From assembly GCA_030847615.1 (NCBI GenBank), contig JAUMIR010000001.1, forward strand, positions 249,491,187 to 249,555,186: a DNA stretch of 64,000 nt, given 5' to 3'. A program made the translations under genes and the position numbers. Shown piece after piece: positions 31,169 through 41,749 of the stretch (the first letter of the stretch is position 1; each line of letters begins with the position of its first letter). The stretch comes from Gambelia wislizenii (lineage: Eukaryota > Chordata > Lepidosauria > Squamata > Crotaphytidae). The notes under the pieces are model-generated. The model made no database searches. It had not been told where the DNA came from and was given only the letters and a program-made list of their open reading frames with translations.

Positions 31169-32138
31169 ATGGGCTTTTTAAAAAACCGAACAGTCCTCAT
31201 GAAAACATATAAACTTGAGTTTCCGCATCCCACCACATGGCATTACGATGGCCGAGGGGGGAGAGGTCGTATCCAGGTGGGACGGCGCATCCCCTACTGG
31301 GGCACCAGGGAGACCAACCTCCTGCTGGAATCCCTGGCCCAGCAGGCTGGTGTGCCAGACCTCCTGATGTGATCCTTGAACTGGAGGAACCGCAACTTCT
31401 TCATCGAGACAGCACTGTTTCTCTGGACCAGGAGCTTCCAATGCACAGGTCTCCAGTGCTGCTCAAAATTTAAAAGCCTCAAAGGGAGGGGTTTTTTGCG
31501 GCACTGGAGGCCAGTAATGGAATCCCACCCGATGGTGGCCACCTTTTATGCTGCCTTGCACAACCTGTGGGTCCATGTAGGTTGGCGAGACCGGCTGCCA
31601 AGAGGTAAGACATGATGCAAGTATTGTTTGGTGTTGCGGGGGCTATGCGTTTCTGATTTCTCATGTATGCATTTTTTGTTTGTTTTCCAATAGTGGTCTA
31701 GATTCAGAGGAGGGCTGCAGGGCAGCCAGTGTCCAAGTCCTCCTCTGATGAGGCTGGAGGGAATGAGCCCAATCCAGCCCCAGCAGCACCGCAGCCAGGG
31801 AAAATGATTTCATTTCATTGAAAAATATAAACAATGTCCTTTATTGTATATTAACAGGAATACTTATAAATTTTTAAAATACATTCTAAATTAATTTTCC
31901 ACAATCAGCTGCTGCACAGGAGGCTGTTGCACAGCTGGCCGGGCTCAATATTATAGCCCAAATTGAAGAGCTAGGTAAAAGGGGAAAAAAAGTATTACAT
32001 TTAAGGGGGGGAATTCTGCCTACTGTAATCACATTTGACACCTTTTTTTTTTACTCTTTTTCAGGGCGGACGTTACAACAGGCCATCAAGACACTGGCTG
32101 GGAGGGTGGGGAATATTGAAAGGGTGTTGGGGATTTAA
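31169..32138 (+). pseudogene. Harbinger Myb/SANT (trihelix)-like gene 1, four exons
   Basis: Exon 1 encodes YWGTRETNLLLESLAQ, NRNFFIETALFL, TGLQCCSKFKSLKGRG and TFYAALHNLWVHVGW, the pattern of a Myb/SANT-like (trihelix) DNA-binding domain. A TGA (31370-31372) interrupts it. The donor is AGAG/GTAAGA (31604) and the acceptor CCAATAG (31693). Exon 2 is Ser/Pro/Ala-rich (VSKSSSDEAGG) with one TAG; its donor looks mutated to GG. Exon 3 (about 31909-31973) and exon 4 (32065-32138) join in frame to give a coiled-coil-like end, QLAGLNIIAQIEEL then QQAIKTLAGRVGNIE, and TAA. In this family such proteins bring transposase to the termini. Confidence 0.75.
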
Positions 32139-32573
32139 TTTTTGTCATTATTCTTTATTTTTATTTATTCCATTACAAATTTTTTCTGTTATGTCAGTTT
32201 GTGTTATGTGTTTATATTTGGATTTAATATTACTGTATTTTGTTACTTAATGTATATATGATTCAAGAATGTATTTTTTAATTGTAAATGTTTGAATTTG
32301 TTACTTTGTTTTTATTATGATATGATATATTGTGTTATAGTTATGTATATTAATGTATTATTTATTACGTGTATTTGATTGTGTTTTATATTCTGTTCCA
32401 TGTGCCTTTATTTTGTAAATCAATTAAATTTGTAAATATGTAAATATCTAAATATGTATATAAATATAAAATTAATAATGATTGTAAATACATTTCTTCT
32501 TTATCATATAACAGTTGTTGCATTGATGTCTTACATGAGCAAACCTCCACTTTTTGTTTATACCTTTCCTTGC
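32139..32573. other. Convergent intergenic region inside Harbinger
   Basis: This very AT-rich stretch lies between the stop of Myb-like gene 1 and the stop of Myb-like gene 2. It probably serves as shared 3' UTR. I found no canonical AATAAA in a convincing position. Confidence 0.45.
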
Positions 32574-34320
32574 CTACAATGTAAGTGGCACAGGTTTCTT
32601 AATTTTTCTAGCAGGTCTACTTAACCCCAACTTTACAGTACCAGAACTGGTGGATGGTGCCTGCAATTCATTGGGTTGGGTATTTTCCTTCTCAGATTCC
32701 CCAGAAAGGTTTTTGCTTTTTACTCTGTTAACTACAACCTTTCTTAGGTTATTTTCAGGAGATTTAATGTGTGAAATTAGGTTTCCTAACATATTTGTTT
32801 GTGGCTATTGCGGCTATTTGTCTATTGCGGCTAGCATTTTTGAACTTTCTTCAACTTCATGTTTATAGAACTTTTCCAGGTATTCCTGCAAAGCTGTAGT
32901 CCTCCGGTCAAGCCTGCCAACATTCCTGTTCATGTTTGTAATGAACAGGTCCTCAATGGATCTGGAGTGAGACATCAGTTCTTCTGACTTGGCAGATTGC
33001 CTCTTTCTTCTATGCATCGCTAGTCTTTCTGCTGGGGAAAGCGATGCAATTGGATTGCTAAGGGATGCCACTGTAAAAGGAAAACAGGAAAAAATAGTGA
33101 TTTGAAATGAATTATTTAGAAGAGGAAAAGTGATCGAGTACACCTTTTTTAATGATGCTTGCATACATACCATTTTGCACTCATACTGTCCCAGGTCCCA
33201 AGCTTGTCCCAGGTTCCTCTGATAAGGTTAAAGTAAGTGTAGTTTCATCAGAAGCCTGGGTAGAACTTCCCTCTGAAAAAAACATATGGAAAAAGTACAT
33301 ATTAGTGTTAACAAAAACACTCACATGGTTGTTTAACATGTTGACCGGAAACTATCCAACCCATATACAGTAGAGTGGGTAGGTAGATTAGGTGAAAATA
33401 TATCTGAGAGCCGCCATCATTACATTGCAGGTAAGCATGTATCATTTTATGACCACCCACCACAGGAAACTCCCACTTGGCTTTAACTGCCAACATTTGC
33501 ATAACAAAGCATTATGGAGTCAAAACATGTAAACAATTGGAAGATTTATAGTACTTTGGGGGGAAACAGAATTCTTAACAGCCGCTGATACCAACACATA
33601 GAATTCCTCCTGTTGCGTTTCACATTGGGAAACAGAAAGCTAAAAATATGAGTTTTCACATAGAAGGGAATGTAATAATGTATGTATGGCCTAATTAAAA
33701 CAAAAAATAAGTATGAACTTTTTTCTTTTTAGGGGTGAAATTACATTACATTTTAAAGTGTAACTAAGTTAAATAAAATAATGGTACCCGGCTACTTTAC
33801 ACTGATGAAAGACTGAAAACAGGACATGTATTTTATTCAGGTTTTCACAAACTGGGACCTCCCTTTTTAAAAAGAAAAAAAAAATCCCTTACCTGGAGGA
33901 GTTGAAAAGAGTTCCTTGGAGTATCCCTCCAAATTCTCCTAGGAAGGCTGGAGCATTTCCAGTTCTTCTTCGGGGGTGGGAGCGTAATGGGGAGTCACAG
34001 ACCCACGCGGCACCCGAACTATGTCGGTGGTGGTACCCAGGTGCTTCGGATGGTACTTGGCATCGCTGCAAAGAATATTGTGGAGCTCTTTAAAGAAGGG
34101 CATCCTGGCTGCATCGTTTCCAATTTTGAATTGTGGTCGATGACCTGGTGATAATTCTTATGCATCACTTTCGTCTTCGTCCTACACTCTTCCGCGGTGC
34201 GATCATGCCCTCCATCTTTGACCCAAGTGCCTGCCCATGCCCACCACAATTTCTGGTCATCACCTAGTACTGAGATATCTTGTCCCAGGCTGTTTGCATT
34301 TTTGATTTTCCGAATCCTCC
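32574..34320 (-). pseudogene. Harbinger Myb/SANT (trihelix)-like gene 2, three exons
   Basis: Exon 1 (about 34320-33893) encodes AWDKISQY, then WWAWAGTW, HDRTAEECRTKTKVMHKNYH and PFFKELHNIL, a trihelix/Myb-SANT pattern distinct from gene 1. It continues to EEELEMLQPS. It has at least two shifts and a TAG. The donor CCAG/GTAAGG (33892) joins exon 2 (33274-33172, Ser/Thr-rich), and donor AATG/GTATGT joins exon 3 after TTTTACAG (33073). All junctions keep phase. Exon 3 encodes SPAERLAMHRRKRQSAKSEE and RRTTALQEYLEKFYKHEVEE, then TAG, with a further open stretch to 32574. It runs opposite to gene 1. Confidence 0.72.
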
Positions 34321-34493
34321 CGTGACTTTTTTTTTAAAAAAACGGGACAAACTGCGGGACGGAAAGTCCCGCTGACAGAGAGATAAAAAGTGCCCCCCCT
34401 TCCGAAAAGTTTGAGGCCATCACACCGTGAGTGTAAACAACCAGGGACAGACATGAATTCATCCCACTACATTTTCATCATGTAAATGGCGCT

Positions 34494-34530
34494 GTGGAAT
34501 CATAGCGCTATAACAGTGTAGTGTGATAAA
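34494..34530. mobile_element. F4 MITE, right part
   Basis: GTGGAATCATAGCGCTATAA then CAGTGTAGTGTGATAAAGT is the inverse of the left terminus at 28205 and completes the F4 copy split by Harbinger. Confidence 0.85.
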
Positions 34531-34712
34531 GTTCATAGTTCCATCCCATTAAATTCTGGGATTGGCAGTCTATGGAGTTTAAAGTTCTCAGCCAGAGAAC
34601 TCCAGTGCCTCCCCAAACTACCCCAGGATTCCATAAGATGAAGCCATAACAGTTAAAGTGGAATAATAGCACTATAACTGTGTAGTGTGAAAGGGTCATA
34701 CATCCAGAAGAT
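34531..34712. mobile_element. Second F4 MITE, left end missing
   Basis: TAAATTCTGGGATTGGCAGT, CTCAGCCAGAGAACTCCAGT and the terminus ATAACTGTGTAGTGTGAAAG match the right two-thirds of F4. Confidence 0.65.
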
Positions 34713-35471
34713 TCTTCCTGCCTCTTCTTCTCTCCCTCTGAGTGAAATAGCACTCAGCAGAAGCCCTCAGCAGAGGGTCATTCATCTTCTTCTGGGCCCA
34801 GGTATTTCTTGTAACTGCTTAGCCTGTCTGGTGATTGTCCATGGGGGAATACCTTTCCTTCAAATAGTGTTAGTCCTTTTGACCTTTTCATGCAAACCTG
34901 GCTTCTCTTGAATATTAAAATACTGAGATTTCAGAACTCTATGCTTCAGCTGATGAAGTTGTTAGATCTGATACCTGTATTAAAAAAGGTGAGCTTTTGT
35001 GTGGGGAGCAAACGTGCTCTATTTATTTTGATAGAGAGAGAAAAGAAGGAAATTGGAAAATATATTCACAATTATTCCACAATGAGCTATGCAGAACTAA
35101 AATTCATAGACTGCCCTGTATCCATTGGTACAGACATCAAGAAAATCAAGCATGTATACCATTTCCTTCTGTTAACAATTGTGCCAAATAGACACAATGC
35201 TCAGTTTCTAGTTCAGCATACAGCAAGAAGTAAATACACCACCTATTAAGTATAGCATCTCTCAGATGGATACAATTAGGGGATCTTAATACAGGTGGCT
35301 ATGCACAAGCAAAGAGGTGACAATGCTCAGATGTTATGAGACCTTGTGTTAGCATGCAGCTGTTGTAGCACTGACAGCATTTCAGCCTTGCATTTTTCAC
35401 TCCATATATAGATTAGAGTGTGAAGAATTACTAGCAATATCAGCCTGATGCATAGATTACTTTCTATCATC
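34713..35471. other. Unassigned sequence
   Basis: The ORF at 34890-35249 (119 codons) has no recognisable domain and no paralogue here. I do not call it a gene. Confidence 0.35.
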
Positions 35472-36216
35472 TCTGGCTTCTCTTCGCAAACGAAGATTCA
35501 GGAAGGACTCATCCCGTACTTTCTGCAAGCGCGCTGATGACTAAAAAGGCCAATCCAAGATAGACAAGTCCAGTTGCAGAAAGCACAGCAGAAGGTTTCC
35601 TTGGGTGATGTTTCCGGGTTGTGATTTTTTCTGCATTGTCGTTTCTCTTCAAGACTTGTTCGGCATGAGTTCTCAAATAAAGCTGCAGCATTGTGGATAG
35701 TGCGTCTCCATGCCTCCCAATGTGAGGCCATGGCGGACCATTGTTGGTGATCAATTTGGCCAAGCCTGAGATGTTGTTTCAGGGAGTCCTTGTATCGCTT
35801 TTTTGGAGTGCCACTCTTACACTGACCCGTGGTGAGTTCACCGTAGAATACTATTTTGGGGAGGCGATGGTCCTCCATCCTAGAAACATGCCCTGCCCAG
35901 CGCAGCTGTGTTCTCAATATCATGGCCTCAATGCTGGTGATCCCTGCTTGCTCAAGGACAGCAACATTCGTCACATATTCAGTCCAGTGTATATTTAGGA
36001 TTGTGCGTAAACAGCGCTGATGGAAGCGCTCGAGGAGTCGTAGGTGGTGGCGATAGGTGACCCATTTTTTCAGACCCATAAAGGAGAATAGACAGTACAA
36101 TGACTCTATACACACTAATTTTTGTGTTTTGCTTCAGGTGTTTATTACTCTAGACTCTTTTGTAAAGTCTTCCAAATGCGCTATGTGCCTTTGCTAATCT
36201 GTCTATCTTGCCATCC
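35472..36216 (-). mobile_element. Zinc-finger LINE copy C, 3' fragment
   Basis: A 5'-truncated piece ending in GAGAAGCCAGAGA on the minus strand. Homology to copy A is continuous to about 36202, with a small deletion near the 5' edge. Confidence 0.9.
35498..36115 (-). pseudogene. Zinc-finger LINE ORF C-terminus, best-preserved finger
   Basis: A 205-codon open frame covers the ORF end: TYRHHLRLLERFHQRCLRTI, QLRWAGHVSRMEDHRLPKIV and RYKDSLKQHLRLGQIDHQQW. The segment NHNPETSPKETFCCAFCNWT leads into the finger (CAFC...HQRAC, C-x2-C-x12-H-x3-C) before the stop. The ORF runs through the position where copy A has TGA, with CGA here. This shows that the finger is a genuine part of the protein. The RT core is absent by truncation. 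Confidence 0.88.
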
Positions 36217-36605
36217 AAGAAAAATGATAGATTCATACTATGTTATCTCTTTTTTGCCACCTTCACTCCCAACTCATGCAAAAGATAAAAGTATGTGGAA
36301 TTTAGCTATATAAAGAAATTTTTAGTTTGGGTCCCTTGTCAGTAAGCATTCAGTAAATTCTGCTATTCAGCCTTATTCAAAATATGCTTGTTAGGAACCT
36401 AAATGTATATCCAATAATTTCAGTATAGAAGATGACATGGGGTGAATCATCTTGTGAGAAAAGTTGTCATATTATTTCAGGTAATGACACACCCACTGGC
36501 AGATATACAGAACCCTGGGAGAAAAGCACACCAGCCAAAATGGCTAGGGTTATACTCCTCATCTTACAGAAATGATAGAATATATTGCACATAGCATTTT
36601 CTTGC
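36217..36605. other. Unassigned sequence
   Basis: No supported feature. Confidence 0.35.
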
Positions 36606-36972
36606 ATTTATTTTGTTTTATTTTTATTTTATTTTATTTCCTGCTCTTCCCCCAGTATGGAACCCAAAATGGATTTCTAAATAAGTTAGAAAACAAATAC
36701 AGCTAAGACAGTGTGCAGTGCAAAAGGTGTTTTAAAAAATAACAGCTAGACAACACAATTAAAAATTAATTCAAAAAATTAAGTTAAAAATGTTTAAAAC
36801 TTGTTTAAAACATAAAGGTCAAAGTCTTGCAACCTCATTAAAAATACCTTCTTCACGATCAATTAAAAGTCGAAGACCTATTGAAATAAAGAAGTCTTTG
36901 CCTACCAGCAAAAGAGAAGGATCCAACTGAGGCTACCATGGAAGGGAGTTCCACAGTTTGGGAGCAGCCACA
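36606..36972 (-). mobile_element. LINE 3' fragment (L2-like)
   Basis: On the minus strand it encodes a WNSLP-like remnant (CTGTGGAACTCCCTTCCATG) and has the 3' UTR block TTTGGGTTCCATACTGGGGG followed by an A/T tail. It belongs to the same family as 54826-55225. Confidence 0.55.
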
Positions 36973-37508
36973 CAGGGCTTGACTACATTGGTGGGAAACC
37001 CCACACCTACCTCGTAGCCACGGCGGATGTTTTTGATCCACAGTGGCCCCATAAACCATAAACCAGGCTTCTCTGATTGTAGATCAGAGGATCACACCAC
37101 ACTGTTAGTGGTGTCGGGAGGAAAAGGGAAGCCCTATGCTGATCACATATCCTATACGTTGCACTATTTCCAGCCACACAGTCGAGGTGGCTCCGTTTTG
37201 TTTTTCTGTTCACTGGGGCATGTGATTAGGTGAATATACATGATCCCAGAGTACTATATTACTGAATAAGCAGAGATGTACTTATCTAGATATGCACATC
37301 ATCTAAAAAAAAATTAAGAATCAATTTTTAAAAAGTGACAGAATGAGTCCCATCCTGGCTTTGCTCCAAAGCCAATCTTTGGCCACCACACAGCCAAAAA
37401 TCTGGTTTTCCCCCTCAAATCCAGAGCAAACTGTGAATCTTACACCAGAAGTCCCACCCTGACTTTGCTTCAAAGTCAATCCTTAGCCATCACATGATAA
37501 AAAACCTA
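36973..37508. mobile_element. F2 DNA element
   Basis: It starts CAGGGCTTGACTACATTGG and is the reverse of 1289-1776 over its length (GGTGGGAAACCCC, ACCTACCTCGTAGCCACGG and the GCTTTGCTCCAAAGCCAAT block). It ends at AAAACCTAGG, where the next F2-like element begins. Confidence 0.65.
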
Positions 37509-37509
37509 G

Positions 37510-38279
37510 GGGCCCATCTACACGAGGGGAAAAAATCCCAAATAACTCATAGTATTGGCATCTCGCAGCAGCAGCGACCAGACCAAATGGTTTTTCTGGC
37601 CTCGGAAGCCCCCATAAGCCTCGCATTCCTAATGGCGGCTGCAAGTGATTTACTCCCATTAGTTCTTCACTACCACCAGGTGGTTTTTTTAAAAAAAAAA
37701 TCCCAAGGTGTGCTGGTGCGATAGAGGGATTCTCCAAAGCAAAACAGAAAATATTGATCCTTTTCTTTTATCAACTTAGTGAGCGATTGCTAAGATGAAA
37801 ATCCAACATGGCGGCAGCGGACACTTGCCCTCCTAGCAAGCCCCATTCCCGCTCTCACCTGGCCAATCACCTTTGTGCTTCCTTTCATGTTTTTTTTAAT
37901 TATTATTTTTCAATAGTCCAAAAGAGCAAAACTGTGCACCAGCCTCACAGTTTGTGAAAAAGTACAAGGATATCTGCGAAGGATTTTACCCCCATTGTTT
38001 CTGCAATTTTGCCCCCCTCCTTCCGAATAGTGTGGATTGGCTCTGGATCCTGTTAAGACTGGTAGGATTCCCAACAAATTCCATGAGGGGTATTTTCACT
38101 GTTTATACGGGCTTTGGGTTTTCCCCTCAAATCCGGATCAAGCTTCAAATCTTACAGATCTGGAGTTTCCTGCAGAAACCCTGGTGAGAATGTGCATCAT
38201 TGAAAACATTGTGTGTCAACTGTGCAGTGAATACAGAGTGAGTGGAGGTTTTATTGCCTGTGTAGACTTCTCCTAAGAG
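37510..38279. mobile_element. F2-like DNA element joined to CR1
   Basis: The left end GGCCCATCTACACGAGGGG is an F2-type terminus. The interior shares blocks with 19795-20130 and the last 170 bp match 1289-1400 in reverse (GAAACCCTGGTGAGAATG, TTGTGTGTCAACT). The right end GGTTTTATTGCCTGTGTAGA lacks the final AAGCCC and runs straight into CR1-linked sequence. The same junction occurs in CR1 copy 3. Confidence 0.6.
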
Positions 38280-38305
38280 AGCTCTCTCCTGTACCCTCAG
38301 CAAAT

Positions 38306-41069
38306 GTGCCTGCAAGGGTGATGGGGCCCTGTTGGGTTGCATCACCTATACTCATAGTAGTGATGGGTGACTTCAACTATCCTGATATTTGCTGGAAATC
38401 TAATGCAACCAAAACTTCAAGGACTAGCAAATTCCTTACTTGCCTGGAAGACAATTTCATGGTCCAAAAGGTGGAAGAAGCAACAAGGGGGTCATCTATT
38501 TTAGATCTGATCCTAACCAACAGGGATGACCTGGTTAATGGGGTGCAAGGGGTGGGATCCTTAGGTGAGAGTGATCATGTTCTCCTGGAGTTTGTTATAC
38601 AATGGAAAGGAGAAGCCAGGCATAGTTAGACACGCATTGTAGACTTTAGGAGAGCTGATTTCAATAAAATCAGGGAAATACTGGGGGTGATCCCATGGTC
38701 AGGAATACTAAAAGAGAAGGGACTTCAAGACGGATGGGACTTTCTCAAAATTGAAATTGGAACAAACAAATATATATTAGCCTAACAATAGTAATCAGAT
38801 GAGCGCATGACTTAAGACAAAACACTATGGGGGAACTATAAAGTACACAGGGAACAAACCTGTTATAGAATGTGAGTACAGAGACTTTAAAGAACTAAAA
38901 TTTACAATCACGGGAAGATCAAACAGGAAGTCATGTAAATAGTATGGATGAGCGAATGGGTGGAGGGATATTGATGATTTAGGTCGGATAAGGGCAGGGG
39001 TAGAATGGATCGTATTGTTTTGTTTATGTTTATGTCTGTTTATGTGTGGTGATATTTTATTAATATGTTATTTTGTAATAAAAATAAATTTAAAAAAAAG
39101 GGAGATACTGAAGACACAATTTCAGACAGTACCAATGAGGAAGCGAAATGGGAGGTGTCTCAAGAAACCAGGATGGATGACTAAAGAAATTTCAACGGAG
39201 CTAAGTTTTGAATGGAACATGTATAGGAAATGGAAAAAGGGGGAAATCACCAAGGAAGAATTCAAACAGATAGCAAACATGTGTAGGAGTAAAGTCAGAA
39301 AAGCTAAAGTGCAGATTGAGCTCAGCCTCGCTAGAGAGGTTAAGAACAATAAAAAGGGGTTTTGTTTGGTGGGTATGTCCACAGCAAAAGGAAGAAGGAA
39401 ATTATGGGGCCACTACATGGAGAAGATCGCAAAATGCTAACATGGAACAGAGAAAAGAAAGAATTACTCAACACCTTCTTTGCCTCAGTGTTTTCAGAAA
39501 AGCAAAAGTGTGATCAACCTGAGGATAAGGGAACAGAGGACACAATAGGGGAAATCCAGAACAGAATAAGTAAAGAAGTAGTACAGGAATACCTTCTTAA
39601 TCTAAATGAATTTAAATCTCCAGGACCAGATGAACTACATCCAAGGGTATTAAAAGAGCTGGCAAATGTAATCTCAGAGACATTGGCAATAATCTTTGAG
39701 AACTCCTGGAGAACAGGAGAAGTCCCAGCAGACTGGAGGAGGGCAAACGTTGACCCCCATCTTCAAAAAGGGGAAAAAAGAGGATCCCAACAATTATCAT
39801 CCAGTTAGTCTGACATCAATACCAGGGAAGATTCTAGAGCAGATCATTGAACAGAGAGTCTGTGAACATTTAGAAGGCAATGCCATAATCACAAAAAGTC
39901 AACATGGGTTTCAGAGAAACAACTCATGCCTGACAAATCTGATCTCTTTTTTTGATAAAATTACCAGCTTGGTAGATGAAGGGAACACTATGGATATTGC
40001 ATACCTTGATTTCAGTAAGGCCTTTGACAAGGTTCCCCATGACATTCTTGCAAACAAGCTTGTAAAATGTGGGCTAGACAAGTTAACTGTTCAATGGATT
40101 TGTAATTGGTTGACCGGCCAAACCCAAAGAGTGCTCAGCAGTGGCTCCTCTTCCTCTTGGAAAGATGTGACCAGTGGGGTGCCACAGGGTTCTGTCCTGG
40201 GCCCAGTGCTATTCAACATCTTTATCAATGACTTGGATGACAGAATTAGGGACATGCTTATCAAATTTGCAGATGACACCAAATTGGGAAGAGTAGCTAA
40301 TACCCTAGAGGACAGGATCAAAATTCAAAATGACCTGAATAGACTAGAAAGTTGTGCCAAAGCTAACAAAATGAAATTCAATACAGAGAAATGTAAGGTA
40401 CCGCACTTAGGGTAGAAAAACGAAAAGCATAGATACAGGATGGGTGAGACCTGGCTGAACGAGACTATATGTGAAAGGGATCTAGGAGTCCCAGTAGACC
40501 ACGAGTTGAACATGAGTCAACAGTGTGATGAGGCAGCTAAAAAGGCCAATGCGATTTTGGGCTGCATCAATAGAAGTATAGTGTCCAGATCAAGGGAAAT
40601 AATAGTGTCGCTCTATTCTGCCTTGGTCAGACCTCACCTAGAATACTGTGTCCAGTTCTGGGCACCACAATTCAAAAAGGAGATGGACAAACTGGAGCGT
40701 GTCCAAAGAAGGGTGACTAAAATGGTGAAAGGTCTGGAAACCATGCCTTATGAGGAAAGACATAGGATACTGGCTATGTTTAGCCTGGAAAAAGGATGGT
40801 TAAGGGGCGATATGATAGCCCTGTTTAAGTATTTGAAGGGGTGTCACATTGAGGATGGAGCAAACTTGTTTTCTGTTGCTCCAGAGACTGGAACACGGAA
40901 CAATGGATGCAAGCTCCAGGAACAGAGATTCCACCTCAACATTAGGAGGAACTTTTTGACAGTAAGAGCTGTTCAGCAGTGGAACACACTCCCTTAGAGC
41001 GTGGTAGGGTCTCCTTCCTTGGAGGTCTTTAAACAGAGGCTGGATGGCCATCTGTCAGGGATGCTTTGA
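38306..41069 (+). pseudogene. CR1 ORF2 remnant: endonuclease C-half and RT
   Basis: The endonuclease part has VVMGDFNYPDICWKSNATKT, LDLILTNRDDLVNGV and GESDHVLLEF (SDH motif). After the L1 insertion, RT blocks follow across several shifts: KSPGPDELHPRVLKEL, VSLTSIPGKILEQII, QHGFQRNNSCLTNL, IAYLDFSKAFDKVPHDI (first catalytic Asp), SGVPQGSVLGPVLFNIFIND and IKFADDTKLGRV (catalytic pair). Frames change near 39440, 39770 and 40415. TAG at 40995 interrupts the last segment, which would end at TGA 41067. The N-terminal endonuclease half is missing. Confidence 0.88.
38751..39099 (+). mobile_element. L1 3' end inserted in CR1 copy 2
   Basis: CR1 reads TTTCTCAAAA then GGGAGATACTG in copy 3 without a gap. 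Here 349 bp intervene, ending in TTTTGTAATAAAAATAAATT and an A8 run. A poly(A)-tailed, 5'-truncated insertion fits an L1 3' UTR. The duplication may be only AAAA. Confidence 0.7.
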
Positions 41070-41155
41070 TCATGATTTCCTGCATGGCAAGGGGTTGGAC
41101 TGGATGGCCCTTGTGGTCTCTTCCAACTCTACAATTCTATGATTTTCATCCAGCC

Positions 41156-41670
41156 TCACTTGCTCCACATGGATGCTTAATGTGTCTAGAGGAGACTTTC
41201 AGTACAGAAAGATATTTGTCTGAGCCTCTGTACTGTGAATGGCAAGTCCTTTCTAATTTTGCAACAACAACAAAATTGTCCCCTTCTAAAGGGCAGCTAA
41301 ATATCAACCGGTAATAATACTACTTACTACTCAAAGTGAATATTTCTAAATGCTAACATGTGCTTTGGAAGATTGCTGGTTTTGCTGCCAATTGCTTTGT
41401 TGCAAGTTGTTTTCCAGTCCTCAGAGTATCTTTCAGGAGCTGCATGCAGAAAATTCTTCAACCATTTGTGAAATGCTCTGCAGGGGCAGGGTTAGGCCCC
41501 CCAACTCATTCGCTCTAAAATTTCCTACTGTAAATATGCTATGTGTATGTAATAATGAGTTTGAGTTATACTACACTGAATTAGACTTTGAAAAATATGG
41601 GATAAATGGGATTTATTGTTCCTTTTTCCTATTATAGTGTAAGTGTTTTTGTTTAGCAACACACTCCAAT
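41156..41670. other. Unassigned sequence
   Basis: No supported feature. Confidence 0.35.
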
Positions 41671-41745
41671 GTTAAAGTGCTATTACTCCACTTGAACTGC
41701 TCTGGCTGCCTCCTGTCGAATTCTGGGGTTTGTTGTGTTCCTGTA
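41671..41745. mobile_element. F4 MITE fragment
   Basis: GTTAAAGTGCTATTACTCCA, ACTGCTCTGGCTGCCTCCTG and GAATTCTGGGGTTTGT match the left half of F4. Confidence 0.6.
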
Positions 41746-41749
41746 CACT

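Larger units (their letters stand above)
28391..34493 (+). mobile_element. PIF/Harbinger DNA transposon with three genes
   Basis: This is a 6,103-bp element with ends GGTGCCAGTTAGACAC (left) and, inverted, AGCGCCATTTACATGA (right), flanked by a 3-bp GTG duplication inside an F4 element. It carries a DDE transposase gene (plus strand, about 28757-30728) and a Myb/SANT-like gene with four putative exons (plus, 31169-32138). A second, different Myb/SANT-like gene with three putative exons lies on the minus strand (34320-32574). Harbinger elements normally encode one transposase and one Myb-like partner. All genes show stops or shifts, so this copy is inactive. A zinc-finger LINE fragment lies inside the transposase gene (28972-29408). 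A deleted relative is at 61681-63411. Confidence 0.88.
38280..41155 (+). mobile_element. CR1 LINE copy 2, truncated, with L1 insertion
   Basis: The plus-strand copy begins in the endonuclease region right after the F2-like element and ends with the CR1 terminus TACAATTCTATGATT (about 41140-41154). It is broken by an L1 3' end at 38751-39099. It lies inverted to CR1 copy 3 (47358-49860). Confidence 0.9.

Noticed and set aside
34890..35249. 119-codon ORF as a host gene
   Set aside because: No domain, no splice context and no repetition or conservation evidence available.
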